Shown piece after piece: positions 32,735 through 41,828 of a DNA stretch of 64,000 bases. The stretch's first letter is position 1, and the number at the start of each line of letters is the position of its first letter. The position numbers were made by a program, and so were the translations under genes. This DNA comes from JADGGV01 sp035715725. GTDB taxonomy: Bacteria; Gemmatimonadota; Gemmatimonadetes; Longimicrobiales; RSA9. The stretch spans positions 1-64,000 of the forward strand of contig DASTKT010000162.1 of NCBI GenBank assembly GCA_035715725.1, read 5' to 3'. The notes under the pieces are model-generated. The model ran no database searches. It was given only the letters and a program-made list of their open reading frames with translations, and was not told where the DNA came from.

Positions 32735-33082
32735 TCAGACCCTGCCGTAGCGGTCCTCCAGGCGGACGACGTCCTCCAGGTGCGGCGTGGACGCCTCGAG
32801 CATGTCGACGTCCGTGATCGCCTCCATCCGATGCACCGTGCCCGGCAGGATCCGGTAGCTTTCCCCCTCGCGCAGCGGGACCTCCTCGAGCCGGCCGACG
32901 GCGGGCCCCACCCAGAAGCGCATCTCGCCGCGCAGCAGGTGGATCGTCTCGTCCTTCTGCCGGTGGTACTGCATGGAGAGCGCGTGCCCCGCCTTGACGT
33001 GCAGGATCTTGCCGACGTACAGCTCGGAATCGGCCCAGATCAGCTCATGTCCCCACGGCTTCTCGATCCTCTTCGCCTTCAA
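32735..33082 (-). CDS. Cupin, mannose-6-phosphate isomerase type II-like
   Basis: The 115-residue single-domain cupin has KPWGHELIW, the metal-binding core MQYHRQKDETIHLLRGEMRFWVG and SYRILPGTVHRMEAI. These resemble the C-terminal isomerase domain of bifunctional GDP-mannose pyrophosphorylase/phosphomannose isomerases. The probable start is TTG at 33082, which follows GGAG by seven bases; ATG codons further upstream would add unlike sequence. It could be a stand-alone phosphomannose isomerase or a sugar-binding cupin, possibly feeding the glycan island. Confidence 0.75.
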   Translation of the reverse strand: MKAKRIEKPWGHELIWADSELYVGKILHVKAGHALSMQYHRQKDETIHLLRGEMRFWVGPAVGRLEEVPLREGESYRILPGTVHRMEAITDVDMLEASTPHLEDVVRLEDRYGRV

Positions 33083-33475
33083 CGGACATCTCCGGGGCGG
33101 GGTGCAGTCGCTCGAGACCCACGGCCCCGGCATGGCGACCGGGGCGGGCAGCAACATACGGAGCGCCGTTGTCGGCCCACAAGCCGGCGCGGCCACCTCC
33201 GGCCGGTACCCCGCCCCGGCCGGGCGTGGTCCGCGTCGGCGCCGCGCCCGGGCCGGGCCCGCCCGGCGAGCGCGGCCGGGAGCACCGCGCGGCCGTCCCG
33301 GCGCCGGCGCCGCTGGCCGACTCCCCCTCGCCGTTCACCCGGCGCCGCGGCGCCCATCGAGTCCGCCCCTGTCCCTGCCTGGCCGTCCTTGCCGATCCCG
33401 CCCCGCTTGCCCGACGATGCGCCCCGCACTATCGTGGCGGCACCCTCCGATATTCCTACCCAAAGAGGAACAGTC
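33083..33475. other. 393-bp divergent intergenic region
   Basis: This lies between the cupin (-) and the S9 peptidase (+). It is very GC-rich with many short inverted repeats. Apart from the promoter candidate at 33407-33435 I find no gene-like sequence. Confidence 0.45.
33407..33435 (+). promoter_or_regulatory. Sigma-70-like promoter candidate for the S9 peptidase
   Basis: TTGCCC (33407-33412) and TATCGT (33430-33435) with a 17-bp spacer. Initiation near 33442 gives a leader of about 35 nt with AGAGGAA before the ATG. Confidence 0.45.
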
Positions 33476-35542
33476 ATGGCCACCACCCTCACGCGGTCGC
33501 ACGTGCGCGGCGCCGGGGCCTTCGCCGCCGGGCTCCTGCTTCTCGGCGTCGTGGCGCCGGCGCGCGCGCAGCAGCCGACGAACCGGCTGACGCTCGGCCA
33601 GTACCTCGAGTTCGAGCAGGTCTCCGAGCCGCAGCTCTCGCCGGATGGGCGGCAGATCGTCTATAGCCGCCGCTCGGTCGACAAGATGAACGACCGCTGG
33701 GAGTCCGCGATCTGGATCATGAGCGCCGACGGGAGCGGGAACCGCTTCCTGGTCGAGGGCGGGTCGCCGCGCTGGTCGCCGGACGGCCGGCGGCTCGCGT
33801 ACGTGGCGCGGGGCGAGCCGGGCGGCTCGCAGGTCTTCGTGCGCTGGATGGACGACCGCGGCGGCACCACGCAGGTGACGCACGTCACGGAGGCGCCGCA
33901 GGGGATCGAGTGGTCGCCGGACGGCAGCCAGATCGCGTTCCGCAGCCTGGTGCCACCGCGAAGCGGGTGGAAGGTGGAGAGTGCGCTCTCGCAGTTCCGG
34001 CCGCAGGGCGCCAAGTGGACGGCGGCGTCGCGCATCATCGAGGACCTGCATTACCGCCAGGACCGCGAGGGCTACCTGGAGGACGGCTACCGGCACATTT
34101 TCGTCGTGCCGGCGGACGGCGGCACGCCGCGTCAGGTGACGACCGGCGATTTCGACGACGGCCTGCCGAGGTGGACCCCGGACGGCCGCAGCGTGCTGTT
34201 CAGTGGCCTGCGCGTGCCCGATGCCGCCTACCAGTACCGGGAGAGCGAGATCTACGCCGCCGACGTGAACACCGGCGCGGTCCGGCAGTTGACGCACCAC
34301 AAGGGGCCGGACGGCAATCCGGTCGTCTCTCCCGACGGCAAGTGGGTCGCCTACACGGGCTACGACTGGACGGACGATGCCTGGCGCGATGCGGACCTGT
34401 ACGTCATGGGGATCGATGGCTCGAGCCCCCGGGTGCTGACGGCCTCGCTGGACCGGACGCCGCAGGACGTGCGCTGGGCGCCGGACGGCGCGGGGCTCTA
34501 CTTCAACGTCGAGAGCGAGGGCTCGCGCAACCTGTACTACGCGTCGCTGGGCGGGCAGGTCCGCCCGGTGACGACGGGCGCGCAGATCCTGTCGGTCGCC
34601 GATCTCGGCAAGGACGGCACGGCGGTGGGGGTGCGCAGCACCGCGACGCAACCGAACGACATCGTCGCCTTCAACGTGAAGCGGCCGGAGATCCGCCAGC
34701 TCACCCGCGTCAACGACGACATCCTGGCCGGGAAGAAGCTGTCGGAGGCGGAGGAGATCTGGTACACGTCGAAGGACGGGCTGAAGATCCAGGGGTGGAT
34801 CATGAGGCCGATCGACTTCGACCCGAACAAGAAGTACCCGTTGGTGCTGACGATCCATGGCGGCCCGCACTCGATGTACGGCGTGGGCTTCAACTACTCG
34901 TGGCAGCTCTGGCCGGCGGACGGTTATGTGCTCCTCTACACGAACCCGCGCGGGAGCACCGGGTACGGCAGCGAGTTCGGCAACGCCATCAAGAACGACT
35001 ATCCGAACAAGGACTTCGACGACCTGATGGCCGGCGTGGATGCGGTCGTCGCCAAGGGGTACGTCGACACCAACAACCTGTTCGTCTACGGCTGCAGCGG
35101 CGGTGGCGTGCTGACGGCGTGGACGGTCGGGCACACCGACCGCTTCTCGGCGGCCGTCTCGCAGTGCCCGGTCATCGACTGGCTGAGCTTCGTCGGCACG
35201 ACCGACGGGCAGAGCTGGTACCGCAACTTCGCCAAGCTGCCGTGGGAGGACCCGAGCGAGCACCTGCGCCGCAGCCCGCTCATGTACGTCGGCAACGTGA
35301 AGACTCCGACCATGCTCATGACCGGCGTGCTGGACATGCGCACGCCCAGCGGGCAGGCGGAGGAGTTCTACGAGGCGCTCAAGTACCGGAAGGTGCCGAC
35401 GGCGATGATCCGCGTGAACGACGAGTACCACGGCACCTCGTCGAAGCCCTCGAACTTCCTGCGCACGCAGCTCTTCGTGAAGGGGTGGTTCGAGCGCTAC
35501 GCCAACCGCGACTGGGTGACGCGGGCGGCCGGGGCGCAGTAG
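33476..35542 (+). CDS. Secreted S9-family (prolyl oligopeptidase/acylaminoacyl-type) peptidase
   Basis: The 688-residue precursor has a signal peptide ending at PARAQQ. The N-terminal half is a beta-propeller of WD40-like/TolB-type repeats (QLSPDGRQIVYS, RWSPDGRRLAYVA, EWSPDGSQIAFRS, RWTPDGRSVLFSG, VVSPDGKWVAYTG). The C-terminal catalytic domain follows with YPLVLTIHGGPHSMYG, NPRGSTGYG, the nucleophile in YGCSGGGVLTAW, the Asp in TGVLDMRTP and the His in NDEYHGT. It should cleave peptides in the periplasm, probably for nutrition, in keeping with the other secreted peptidases here. ATG at 33476 is used. Confidence 0.95.
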   Translation: MATTLTRSHVRGAGAFAAGLLLLGVVAPARAQQPTNRLTLGQYLEFEQVSEPQLSPDGRQIVYSRRSVDKMNDRWESAIWIMSADGSGNRFLVEGGSPRWSPDGRRLAYVARGEPGGSQVFVRWMDDRGGTTQVTHVTEAPQGIEWSPDGSQIAFRSLVPPRSGWKVESALSQFRPQGAKWTAASRIIEDLHYRQDREGYLEDGYRHIFVVPADGGTPRQVTTGDFDDGLPRWTPDGRSVLFSGLRVPDAAYQYRESEIYAADVNTGAVRQLTHHKGPDGNPVVSPDGKWVAYTGYDWTDDAWRDADLYVMGIDGSSPRVLTASLDRTPQDVRWAPDGAGLYFNVESEGSRNLYYASLGGQVRPVTTGAQILSVADLGKDGTAVGVRSTATQPNDIVAFNVKRPEIRQLTRVNDDILAGKKLSEAEEIWYTSKDGLKIQGWIMRPIDFDPNKKYPLVLTIHGGPHSMYGVGFNYSWQLWPADGYVLLYTNPRGSTGYGSEFGNAIKNDYPNKDFDDLMAGVDAVVAKGYVDTNNLFVYGCSGGGVLTAWTVGHTDRFSAAVSQCPVIDWLSFVGTTDGQSWYRNFAKLPWEDPSEHLRRSPLMYVGNVKTPTMLMTGVLDMRTPSGQAEEFYEALKYRKVPTAMIRVNDEYHGTSSKPSNFLRTQLFVKGWFERYANRDWVTRAAGAQ

Positions 35543-35647
35543 CCCGCCCTCATCGCGGGGCGCCGCCGCCGGCCCGGCTCGTGCGGATCTCCAGCAAGCC
35601 GTTCCGGCTCCCGACGCCGTAGCGGGCGGCCGCGCCGCTCGGCGCCG

Positions 35648-35687
35648 CCCGGGTCGAGGCGTGGATGTCGCGGCGCCTCGACCCGGG
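35648..35687. terminator. Bidirectional hairpin terminator
   Basis: A perfect 14-bp stem CCCGGGTCGAGGCG/CGCCTCGACCCGGG with a 12-nt loop lies between the convergent S9 peptidase and lipoprotein genes. Confidence 0.6.
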
Positions 35688-35697
35688 GGGATCGAGG

Positions 35698-36744
35698 CTA
35701 GTGCGCCGTCGACCCCCGCTCGATCAGGAGCGACGTGAGGAGCTGCCCCGGCGCCACGGCGTAGACCGGCCACGCCGTGCCGCTCATCCCCGCCGCCATC
35801 CCGCCGATCGTCGCCCAGCCGGCGGAGACGAGCAGACCCTTCACGAAGTCGCCGCGCCCACGGTTCGCGAGGTGCACGCCGAGGGGGATGAGGACGCTCC
35901 CGACGAAGAGCGGACCGATCGTGCCGCGCGCCGTCAGGCAGCGGGTCTCGCAGTCCTTCCCGATCTGGCTCCCGATCCCCACGCCGATGAACCCGCCGGC
36001 GACGCCGCCCGCCGCGAGCACGAGCGGCGCTCCGGGGCGGGGCGGCGCCTGCCGCCGCGGCGACTCCAGCCGCGGCGACCCGCGGCGGGGGCCGGCGGCC
36101 GCGGAGGCGCTGTCGGCGCCGGGGACGGCGGGAGCCGTGCTCGCCTCCGCGGGCGGGGCGCTCGCGACCGCGGGCGCGGCGGACGCCTCCGCCAGGGCGC
36201 TCAGCAGTGTCCGCTCCAGCCGCTGCGTGCTGGAGCAGAGGCGGTCCGGATTCGTGCCCGCGACGTCCTTCCCCACCGCGGTCACGGCGATCCGCGCCTC
36301 GGTGCTGTCCGGCGCCAGCGCGCGGAGCGTCGTCACCACCGACAGGGTGACGAGGAACGCGTCCGCGGCCGGGAGCGCGCCGGCGACCATGCCACAGTCG
36401 AGGTACGCGGAGACCTGCACGCCGCCGACGGAGCCGCGGACCTGGAGATCGAGCGTCCCCGCCCGCATCCCGCGGCTGTCCACGAGGTTCACGGGCAGTC
36501 CGGCCGCGGCGAACGTCCGCGGAATGTCGGCCCAGACGGCCGGCTCTCCGCGCGCGAGCTTCCGCGTGCTCGCCTGGGCTCCCGCGGCCACCGGAACGTG
36601 GTAGACGGCGCCCTGGCCCGCGATCACGAATTCCCCCCCCGCCGCCGCGGGCTCGGGGGCGCGCGGACCGGCGGACCCGGCGCAGGCCGGGAGGCCGGCC
36701 ACCACGAGGGTCGCTACCGCCAGGCGACGTTGCGTTTGCCGCAT
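35698..36744 (-). CDS. Putative lipoprotein, unknown function
   Basis: The 348-residue precursor has signal MRQTQRRLAVATLVVAGLPAC with a lipobox LPAC. Residues about 40-190 read as secreted beta-rich sequence with Cys in LDCGMV and RLCSSTQ. A long Ala/Pro/Ser-rich disordered linker (about 200-270) follows. The rest (about 275-345) has hydrophobic Gly-rich stretches such as LVLAAGGVAGGFIGVGIGSQIG and ISAGW-like segments, with CETRC between. These could be one or two membrane-inserting helices. I recognise no family. GGAGAG precedes the ATG at 36744. It is transcribed towards the S9 peptidase and stands alone. Confidence 0.65.
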   Translation of the reverse strand: MRQTQRRLAVATLVVAGLPACAGSAGPRAPEPAAAGGEFVIAGQGAVYHVPVAAGAQASTRKLARGEPAVWADIPRTFAAAGLPVNLVDSRGMRAGTLDLQVRGSVGGVQVSAYLDCGMVAGALPAADAFLVTLSVVTTLRALAPDSTEARIAVTAVGKDVAGTNPDRLCSSTQRLERTLLSALAEASAAPAVASAPPAEASTAPAVPGADSASAAAGPRRGSPRLESPRRQAPPRPGAPLVLAAGGVAGGFIGVGIGSQIGKDCETRCLTARGTIGPLFVGSVLIPLGVHLANRGRGDFVKGLLVSAGWATIGGMAAGMSGTAWPVYAVAPGQLLTSLLIERGSTAH

Positions 36745-36905
36745 GACTCTCCTGCACGGCTGGGTATCGAGTGAGCGGGGGAATGTAAGGCGGCCGGCGG
36801 AACGGACGGAAGCGTGGTGTGACCGGTACACGGATGGAGGTCGCGCGCCGCCGCGAGTCCGGTCGCCGCCCGGGTTGCCTCGTGACGATGGGGTCCATCG
36901 TCGAA

Positions 36906-36943
36906 CCGGGTGGGGCCGGGGACGAATCCCCGACCCCACCCGG
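36906..36943 (-). terminator. Terminator of the susC-susD operon
   Basis: A 10-bp stem CCGGGTGGGG/CCCCACCCGG extends inward, after one mismatch, by CGGGGA/TCCCCG with a CGAA tetraloop. It lies 30 bp past the SusD stop on the minus strand. Confidence 0.6.
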
Positions 36944-36973
36944 CACGGGCGGATCACTCCCGACGCCGAAGGC

Positions 36974-38248
36974 TCACGGGTTGAAGTTCGGGTTGTTGTC
37001 CGTCTCCGCCGAGGAGAGCGGAATGCACGTCTGGTTCTTGATCGGGTCGTACCCCGGCTTGTGATACGCCGCGCCGGGCTGCGGCACGTACTTCACGTTG
37101 TTCGGGGCCCGCCGGAAATCGCCCATGTGGACGTTCTCCAGGTAGAACTCGCGGGCCTTCTGGTCCAGCAGCTCCGTGAGCACGCTGTTGTCGTCCGTGG
37201 CGCCGCTGTACGCCGGCATCCCGGCGGCGGCGCGCTCCCGGTTGATGATGGCCAGCGCGGCCGCGCCGCCCTTCGCCTCCGCGGAGATGTAGTCCGCCTC
37301 CTTCTTCGAGGCGAGCCGCACCGGCGCGGAGTAGGACGTCCACTTCGCCTCGGTGTAGAACGCCGTGAGCCCGTCCTGGGCCACGAGCGCCGGGACCGGA
37401 GCATTGAACGGCACGCGCGGGTCGTTCAGCGCGCGGTACGCCGGCGCGACGGCGATCGAGCCCCGCTGCAGCGTGAACTGCCAGATGCGGTTGCCGAGGC
37501 GCGTCCGGTTGCTCAGGTCGTCGATGTACTGGAGGTTCATCACGAACCCCGCCGGCACCTGGTCCGCATCGGCGGCGGCCTGCGTCTTCCGCCCCGCATC
37601 CAGGTGCGCGCGCGCCCGGCCGACGAGCGCGGCGTTCGCGATGCTCTGCGCCTCCGTCTTCGCCGACCCGCTCAGCTTCGCGACGGCGGCCGTCCCGACC
37701 GCGTTCGCCTTCGTGAAGCGCGCGACCGCCGAGTCCAGCATCATCGCGTACGTCAGCGCCGGCCCGGAGTCGATCGCGCCCTGGCAGAACGCCTCCGCCA
37801 TCCACACGAACGAATAGCCGGACACGAGCGCCGCCCTCGCCACGTCGAGGCTCGAGTTCTCGTTCGCGTTCCCGGCCATGATCTGGAGCACCTTGTCGCC
37901 GGAGGCGCGCGCCACCGAGATCGGCGTCCAGACATCCGTGTTCAGCGAGCCGTTGCGGTCGGAGACGTCGCGCCGGCCGAACTCGTTGCGCGTCGGGAAC
38001 GTCTCCGCCACCAGCGCCTCGCCGCTGAACCACCCCGTGTACATCGCCATCCAGCCGTAGGCGACGGCGAGGTTCTGCAGCGCCGAGCGCGAGAACGCCT
38101 CGACCGCGGCCGCGTCGTTCGGGTCCACGGTGCCGGCGTCGACGACTTCCGGGTTCTCGACCTCGAGGTAGTCGTTGCACCCCGCCCCGGCGAGCACCAC
38201 CGCGGCGAGGGCGCCGACTCCGATCACCTTCAGGATCTTCATTCGCAT
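36974..38248 (-). CDS. RagB/SusD-family outer-membrane nutrient-binding lipoprotein
   Basis: The 424-residue precursor has lipobox LAGAGC followed by NDYLEVENPEVVDAGTVD, the typical SusD opening (C-x-D-(Y/F)-L-x-V). Helical TPR-like stretches follow (VEAFSRSALQNLAVAYGWMAMYTGWFSGEAL, VARAALVSGYSFVWMAEAFCQGAI). The family end is AREFYLENVHMGDFRR, with a final PLSSAETDNNPN. It is a surface lid that binds oligosaccharide or peptide for the SusC transporter. The start at 38248 is chosen for GAGGGG upstream; a GTG nine bases earlier is possible. It follows SusC by 12 bp, so the pair is an operon. Confidence 0.92.
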   Translation of the reverse strand: MRMKILKVIGVGALAAVVLAGAGCNDYLEVENPEVVDAGTVDPNDAAAVEAFSRSALQNLAVAYGWMAMYTGWFSGEALVAETFPTRNEFGRRDVSDRNGSLNTDVWTPISVARASGDKVLQIMAGNANENSSLDVARAALVSGYSFVWMAEAFCQGAIDSGPALTYAMMLDSAVARFTKANAVGTAAVAKLSGSAKTEAQSIANAALVGRARAHLDAGRKTQAAADADQVPAGFVMNLQYIDDLSNRTRLGNRIWQFTLQRGSIAVAPAYRALNDPRVPFNAPVPALVAQDGLTAFYTEAKWTSYSAPVRLASKKEADYISAEAKGGAAALAIINRERAAAGMPAYSGATDDNSVLTELLDQKAREFYLENVHMGDFRRAPNNVKYVPQPGAAYHKPGYDPIKNQTCIPLSSAETDNNPNFNP

Positions 38249-38260
38249 GAGGCTCACCCC

Positions 38261-41200
38261 TCAGAACTGGAAGTTGAGCCGGGCGACGAACCGGCGATAC
38301 TGGGGAACGGTGAGGAAGTCCTCACGCGAGAAGTTCGCGGTCGCGTCCGAGACGACCTCGGGGTCCGGGCCCTCGTACTTCGTCCACAGCGCCAGGTTGC
38401 GCGCGCCGAGTGTCAGCGAGGCGCTCTGCGCGCCGACGCGCTGGGCGAGGTACGGCGGGACGTTTACCGTCATCGACAGCTCGCGGAAGCGCAGGAAGTC
38501 GCCGGACTGGACGTACCGTTCGGTCACGTCGTTCACCGTGGCGCTGGTGCCGTTCTCGCGCACGAACGGGCCGAAGCGGCGCAGCCGCTCCTCCTTCTGC
38601 GCGTCCGTCAGCGACAAGTACGAGGCCTCCTTCAGCGTCTGGCGACGCTCGCCGTTCGAGAACTGTCGCTCGCGGAACTGGTCCGTGTCGTTGTAGATGC
38701 TGAAGCCCGTCTTCCAGTCGAACTGCGCGTAGAAGCGGATCTTCTGGAAGAGCGTGAGGTTCGTGCCGGCGTTCCCCTCGAACGTCGGCCACATGTTGCC
38801 GACGTGCTCGATCGTGTCGGACACGATCACCTTGGTGCTGTCCGCGATGTCGAGCTTCCGGATCTTGAGCGAGTGAAACGCGCCCGCCTGGTCGCCCTCG
38901 CGGAAGCGGTAGAGCGTGCCGAAGGCCGGCACGTCGCCCATGTCCAGGATCTCGTTGTGCAGCGTGTTCACGCCGACGCGGACGTCCCAGCCGAGGTTGC
39001 GCGCGGCGATCGGCGTGGCGTGGAACGCCGCCTCCAACCCGCGGTTGATCACGCTGCCGATGTTGACGTACGGGTTCTGACGACCGTTGCCACCCTGGTC
39101 GATGTAGCCGAGCGAGGGCGGCAGCGGCTTCCGCAGCAGCAGGTCCTTGGACAGCTTGTGGTAGTAGGTCAGCTCGAGGCCGACGCGGTCGTTCAGGATC
39201 CCGGCGTCGAGGCCGCCCTCGAACTCCTCACCGCGCTCCGGCTTGAGCGTCTGGTTCCCAGGGTTGAACGGAACCACGCCCGCGCCGCTGCTCGTGCCGA
39301 TGGCGTACGGCGCCGGATCGAACGTCTCGAGCGAGGCGCCCGGCGTGGGCGAGCGGCCCGACGTGCCGAACGAGCCGCGCAGGCGCAGCGTGCTGATCGC
39401 GCCGAACCGGTCGCGGAACGCCGGCTCGTCGGACAGCACGTAGGAGAAGCCGACCTTCGGCAGGAAGAACGGGTCTACCTTCGAGCCGAACGCCGAGTTC
39501 TGGTCGACGCGGAAGCCGACCTGCAGGAACGCGCGGTTCTTGAAGCCGATCTGCTCCTGCGCGAGCAGGCCGATGGAGCGCTGCTGGTCGAAGTTCTGGT
39601 ACGCGCTGCGCGTGGACGCGGCCGAGATCACGTGCGCGGCGTTCGTCACGAGCCCGAGCCCGGAACCGCCCAGCCGGTCCGTCCGCGTGTCGTTGAGCTG
39701 CGCGCCGAAGGACAGGTCGGACGCCCAGGTCTCGTTCTCGCCGAACGTCGTGCGCACGTTCCCCTGGTAGTCGACCGTGTAGATGTCGTAATGGTTCCGG
39801 TCCTCGGTGATGTTGCCCGTGTTGTTCTCCGCCGAGTACCAGCCGCTGGCGTTCTTCGGGTACAGCTTCCGCGCCTCGCCGCGCGAGAGGTCCGCGCCCA
39901 CCGTCAGCCGGTTCGTGAACCAGTGCAGCGGCGTGAAGTTCAACGTGAACGTCGGCGTCGCGCGGACGCTCGCGATCTCGTTCGCGATGTTCGTGATCGC
40001 CGTCACGTTCCGGTTCGGCGCGTACCAGCCGTTGTTCCGGCCGACCACGACGGCCAGCGAGTCGTCGACGCGCGTCAGCGGGCTCCCCAGCAGAGCGCCG
40101 CCCATGAAGCCGTAGATGTTGTTGTCGTTGTCCGGCAGCGTCGTGACCGTACGGATCAGGCCGAAGCCCGCGTTCAACGTCAGCTTCGGGTCCGGCGACC
40201 AGTTGAAGTTGAGCCGCCCGGAACGACGGTCGTAGCCGTTGTTCGGCAGCGTCCCGTCCTCCTTGCCGTAATTGAACGACGCGTAATAGCCGTACTGCTC
40301 GCCGCCGCCGCGGCCGCTCCAGCCCAGCTCCTTGAAGCTGCCCGTGCGGAACGCGTTCTCGCGGACCAGCGGGTTGTCGTGCACCAGCGTCCCCACCGCC
40401 TGACCGCGGCACAGCGGGTTCACGCTCGTCGCCGCGACCTGCGCCGCCGAGCAGCGGCCGAAGTTCGCCGGCGGCGTGAAGTTGGCGTCGAGCGAGTTGT
40501 ACTCGACGCTGATGTTCTGGCTGAAGCGGCCCGAGCCCGGCCGCCCCTTCTTCGTGATGATCTGGATCACGCCCGCCGACGCGTCCGCGCCGTAGAGCGT
40601 GGAGGCCGCCGGCCCCTTCACGATCTCGATGCTCTCGATGTCGTCCGGATCGATGTCGAACAGCCGGCTCGACGCCTGCCCGCCGGTGAAGAACGGCTGC
40701 CGGCTCCGGCTGTCCGTCAGCACGCCGTCGATGTAGACCAGCGGCTGGTTCGATAGCGACAGCGACGCCGGCCCGCGGATCCGGATCGTCTGCGTCGTCC
40801 CCGACGACCCCGAGGACGCCGTCACCGACACGCCCGGCACGCGCGACTGCAGGATCTCCGTGACGCTCGTCACCGGCGCGTTGCGCGTCAGCTCCGCCGT
40901 GTTCACGCTGGCGATCACCGCCGGCTGCGCCTTCCGCAACTGGCTGCCCAGCGCCGTTCCCGTCACCAGCAACTGCTCCAGCGCGACCGCCTCGTCCGCC
41001 ATCACCACGTCGTGCTCGATCAGCCCCGGCGCCAGCGTCAGGACGACCTCCGTCGGACGGTAGCCGATCGAGCTCACGCGGAGCGGCGTCTGGCCCGTCG
41101 CCTTGTCGGCGGGCACCACCAGCCGGTAGACGCCGGACGCATTCGTGATGGTGGACAGCTTCAGCTCGGGGAGGGACACGAACGCGCCGGGCACCGATAC

Positions 41201-41311
41201 CTGGCTCCGGCTGCGCACGGTCCCCGTGATGGTGGCGCTCTGCTGCGCCCGCGCCGCGGCGGGTAACAGCAGGAGCAGAGCGCCGGACAACCAGCGCTGA
41301 CGGCGACTCAT
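38261..41311 (-). CDS. SusC/RagA-family TonB-linked outer-membrane transporter
   Basis: The 1016-residue precursor has a signal peptide (LLLLLPAAARAQQ), then an N-terminal carboxypeptidase-D regulatory-like domain (ITGTVRSRSQVSVPGAFVSL, residues about 28-105). The TonB plug reads VTSVTEILQSRVPGVSVTASSG, IRIRGPASLSLSNQPLVYIDGVL and SIEIVKGPAASTLYGADASAGVIQIITKKG. A long barrel ends in NFQF with the classical terminal Phe. It imports the ligand caught by the SusD partner. AAAGGAG lies six bases before the ATG. The ligand cannot be told; the nearby amino-sugar genes make a glycan plausible but do not prove it. Confidence 0.95.
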   Translation of the reverse strand: MSRRQRWLSGALLLLLPAAARAQQSATITGTVRSRSQVSVPGAFVSLPELKLSTITNASGVYRLVVPADKATGQTPLRVSSIGYRPTEVVLTLAPGLIEHDVVMADEAVALEQLLVTGTALGSQLRKAQPAVIASVNTAELTRNAPVTSVTEILQSRVPGVSVTASSGSSGTTQTIRIRGPASLSLSNQPLVYIDGVLTDSRSRQPFFTGGQASSRLFDIDPDDIESIEIVKGPAASTLYGADASAGVIQIITKKGRPGSGRFSQNISVEYNSLDANFTPPANFGRCSAAQVAATSVNPLCRGQAVGTLVHDNPLVRENAFRTGSFKELGWSGRGGGEQYGYYASFNYGKEDGTLPNNGYDRRSGRLNFNWSPDPKLTLNAGFGLIRTVTTLPDNDNNIYGFMGGALLGSPLTRVDDSLAVVVGRNNGWYAPNRNVTAITNIANEIASVRATPTFTLNFTPLHWFTNRLTVGADLSRGEARKLYPKNASGWYSAENNTGNITEDRNHYDIYTVDYQGNVRTTFGENETWASDLSFGAQLNDTRTDRLGGSGLGLVTNAAHVISAASTRSAYQNFDQQRSIGLLAQEQIGFKNRAFLQVGFRVDQNSAFGSKVDPFFLPKVGFSYVLSDEPAFRDRFGAISTLRLRGSFGTSGRSPTPGASLETFDPAPYAIGTSSGAGVVPFNPGNQTLKPERGEEFEGGLDAGILNDRVGLELTYYHKLSKDLLLRKPLPPSLGYIDQGGNGRQNPYVNIGSVINRGLEAAFHATPIAARNLGWDVRVGVNTLHNEILDMGDVPAFGTLYRFREGDQAGAFHSLKIRKLDIADSTKVIVSDTIEHVGNMWPTFEGNAGTNLTLFQKIRFYAQFDWKTGFSIYNDTDQFRERQFSNGERRQTLKEASYLSLTDAQKEERLRRFGPFVRENGTSATVNDVTERYVQSGDFLRFRELSMTVNVPPYLAQRVGAQSASLTLGARNLALWTKYEGPDPEVVSDATANFSREDFLTVPQYRRFVARLNFQF

Positions 41312-41727
41312 TGCGGCTCCTTTGTGAGAGCGTTGGAGCGGGTGCGGCCGCGAGCCGCACGACCCCAAATGGCCGCCCGCGACGCGGAGGGATTCCGCGG
41401 CGGACGTGACACGACGCGCCGGCGGGAGCCGACCGCACTCCCGCCCGTACGGGCTCCCCGCCCGGCACGGCGCCGGACAGAGGAATCGGGCGAGGCGCGC
41501 ACGGCGGCCTCGCCAACGCTCGTTGCTACTGCGGATCGAAGCGGTGCCTCGCGGACCACGGCCGCCGGTGCGGCGGACGGCCAGGCGCGCAACGGCGCCG
41601 GCCTCGAGGCGAAGACTGCGGCGCGCCCTCGAGAGGGCACGCATGCATTCAGGCTCGTGGAGATTCGCTCACCCGCACGCGACGGCGCATTCGGGTGAAA
41701 CTACAGTTTCCTGCAGGATTCAACGCA

Positions 41728-41756
41728 CAATTTGGACAGTACTGAGATTTTGTCAA
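41728..41756 (-). promoter_or_regulatory. Promoter candidate for susC-susD
   Basis: TTGACA (41756-41751), a 17-bp spacer and a weak AAATTG (41733-41728) lie in the only AT-rich patch upstream of susC. A leader of about 400 nt would result. Confidence 0.3.
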
Positions 41757-41770
41757 CGCTGCATCGGTTC

Positions 41771-41828
41771 GGGGCCAGTCGCCCCATCATCCGTGGCGCC
41801 TGCGGCTGCAACGCAGGCGCCACGGATG
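41771..41828. repeat. Tandem hairpins with a perfect 17-bp inverted repeat
   Basis: GGGGC-5-GCCCC (41771-41785) is followed at once by CATCCGTGGCGCCTGCG (41788-41804), a 7-nt loop and its exact complement (41812-41828). Nothing nearby is a gene end, so a simple terminator role is unproven. It may be a REP-like element or an RNA structure. Confidence 0.6.

Noticed and set aside
33335..36946. 1203-codon minus-strand frame opposite the S9 peptidase
   Set aside because: It is Arg/Pro/His-rich shadow coding caused by high GC. The plus strand has a complete S9 peptidase and the true minus gene is 35698-36744.
36743..40756. 1337-codon plus-strand frame opposite SusD and SusC
   Set aside because: Composition is dominated by Arg, Val, Asp and His repeats with no domain; SusC and SusD fully explain the region.
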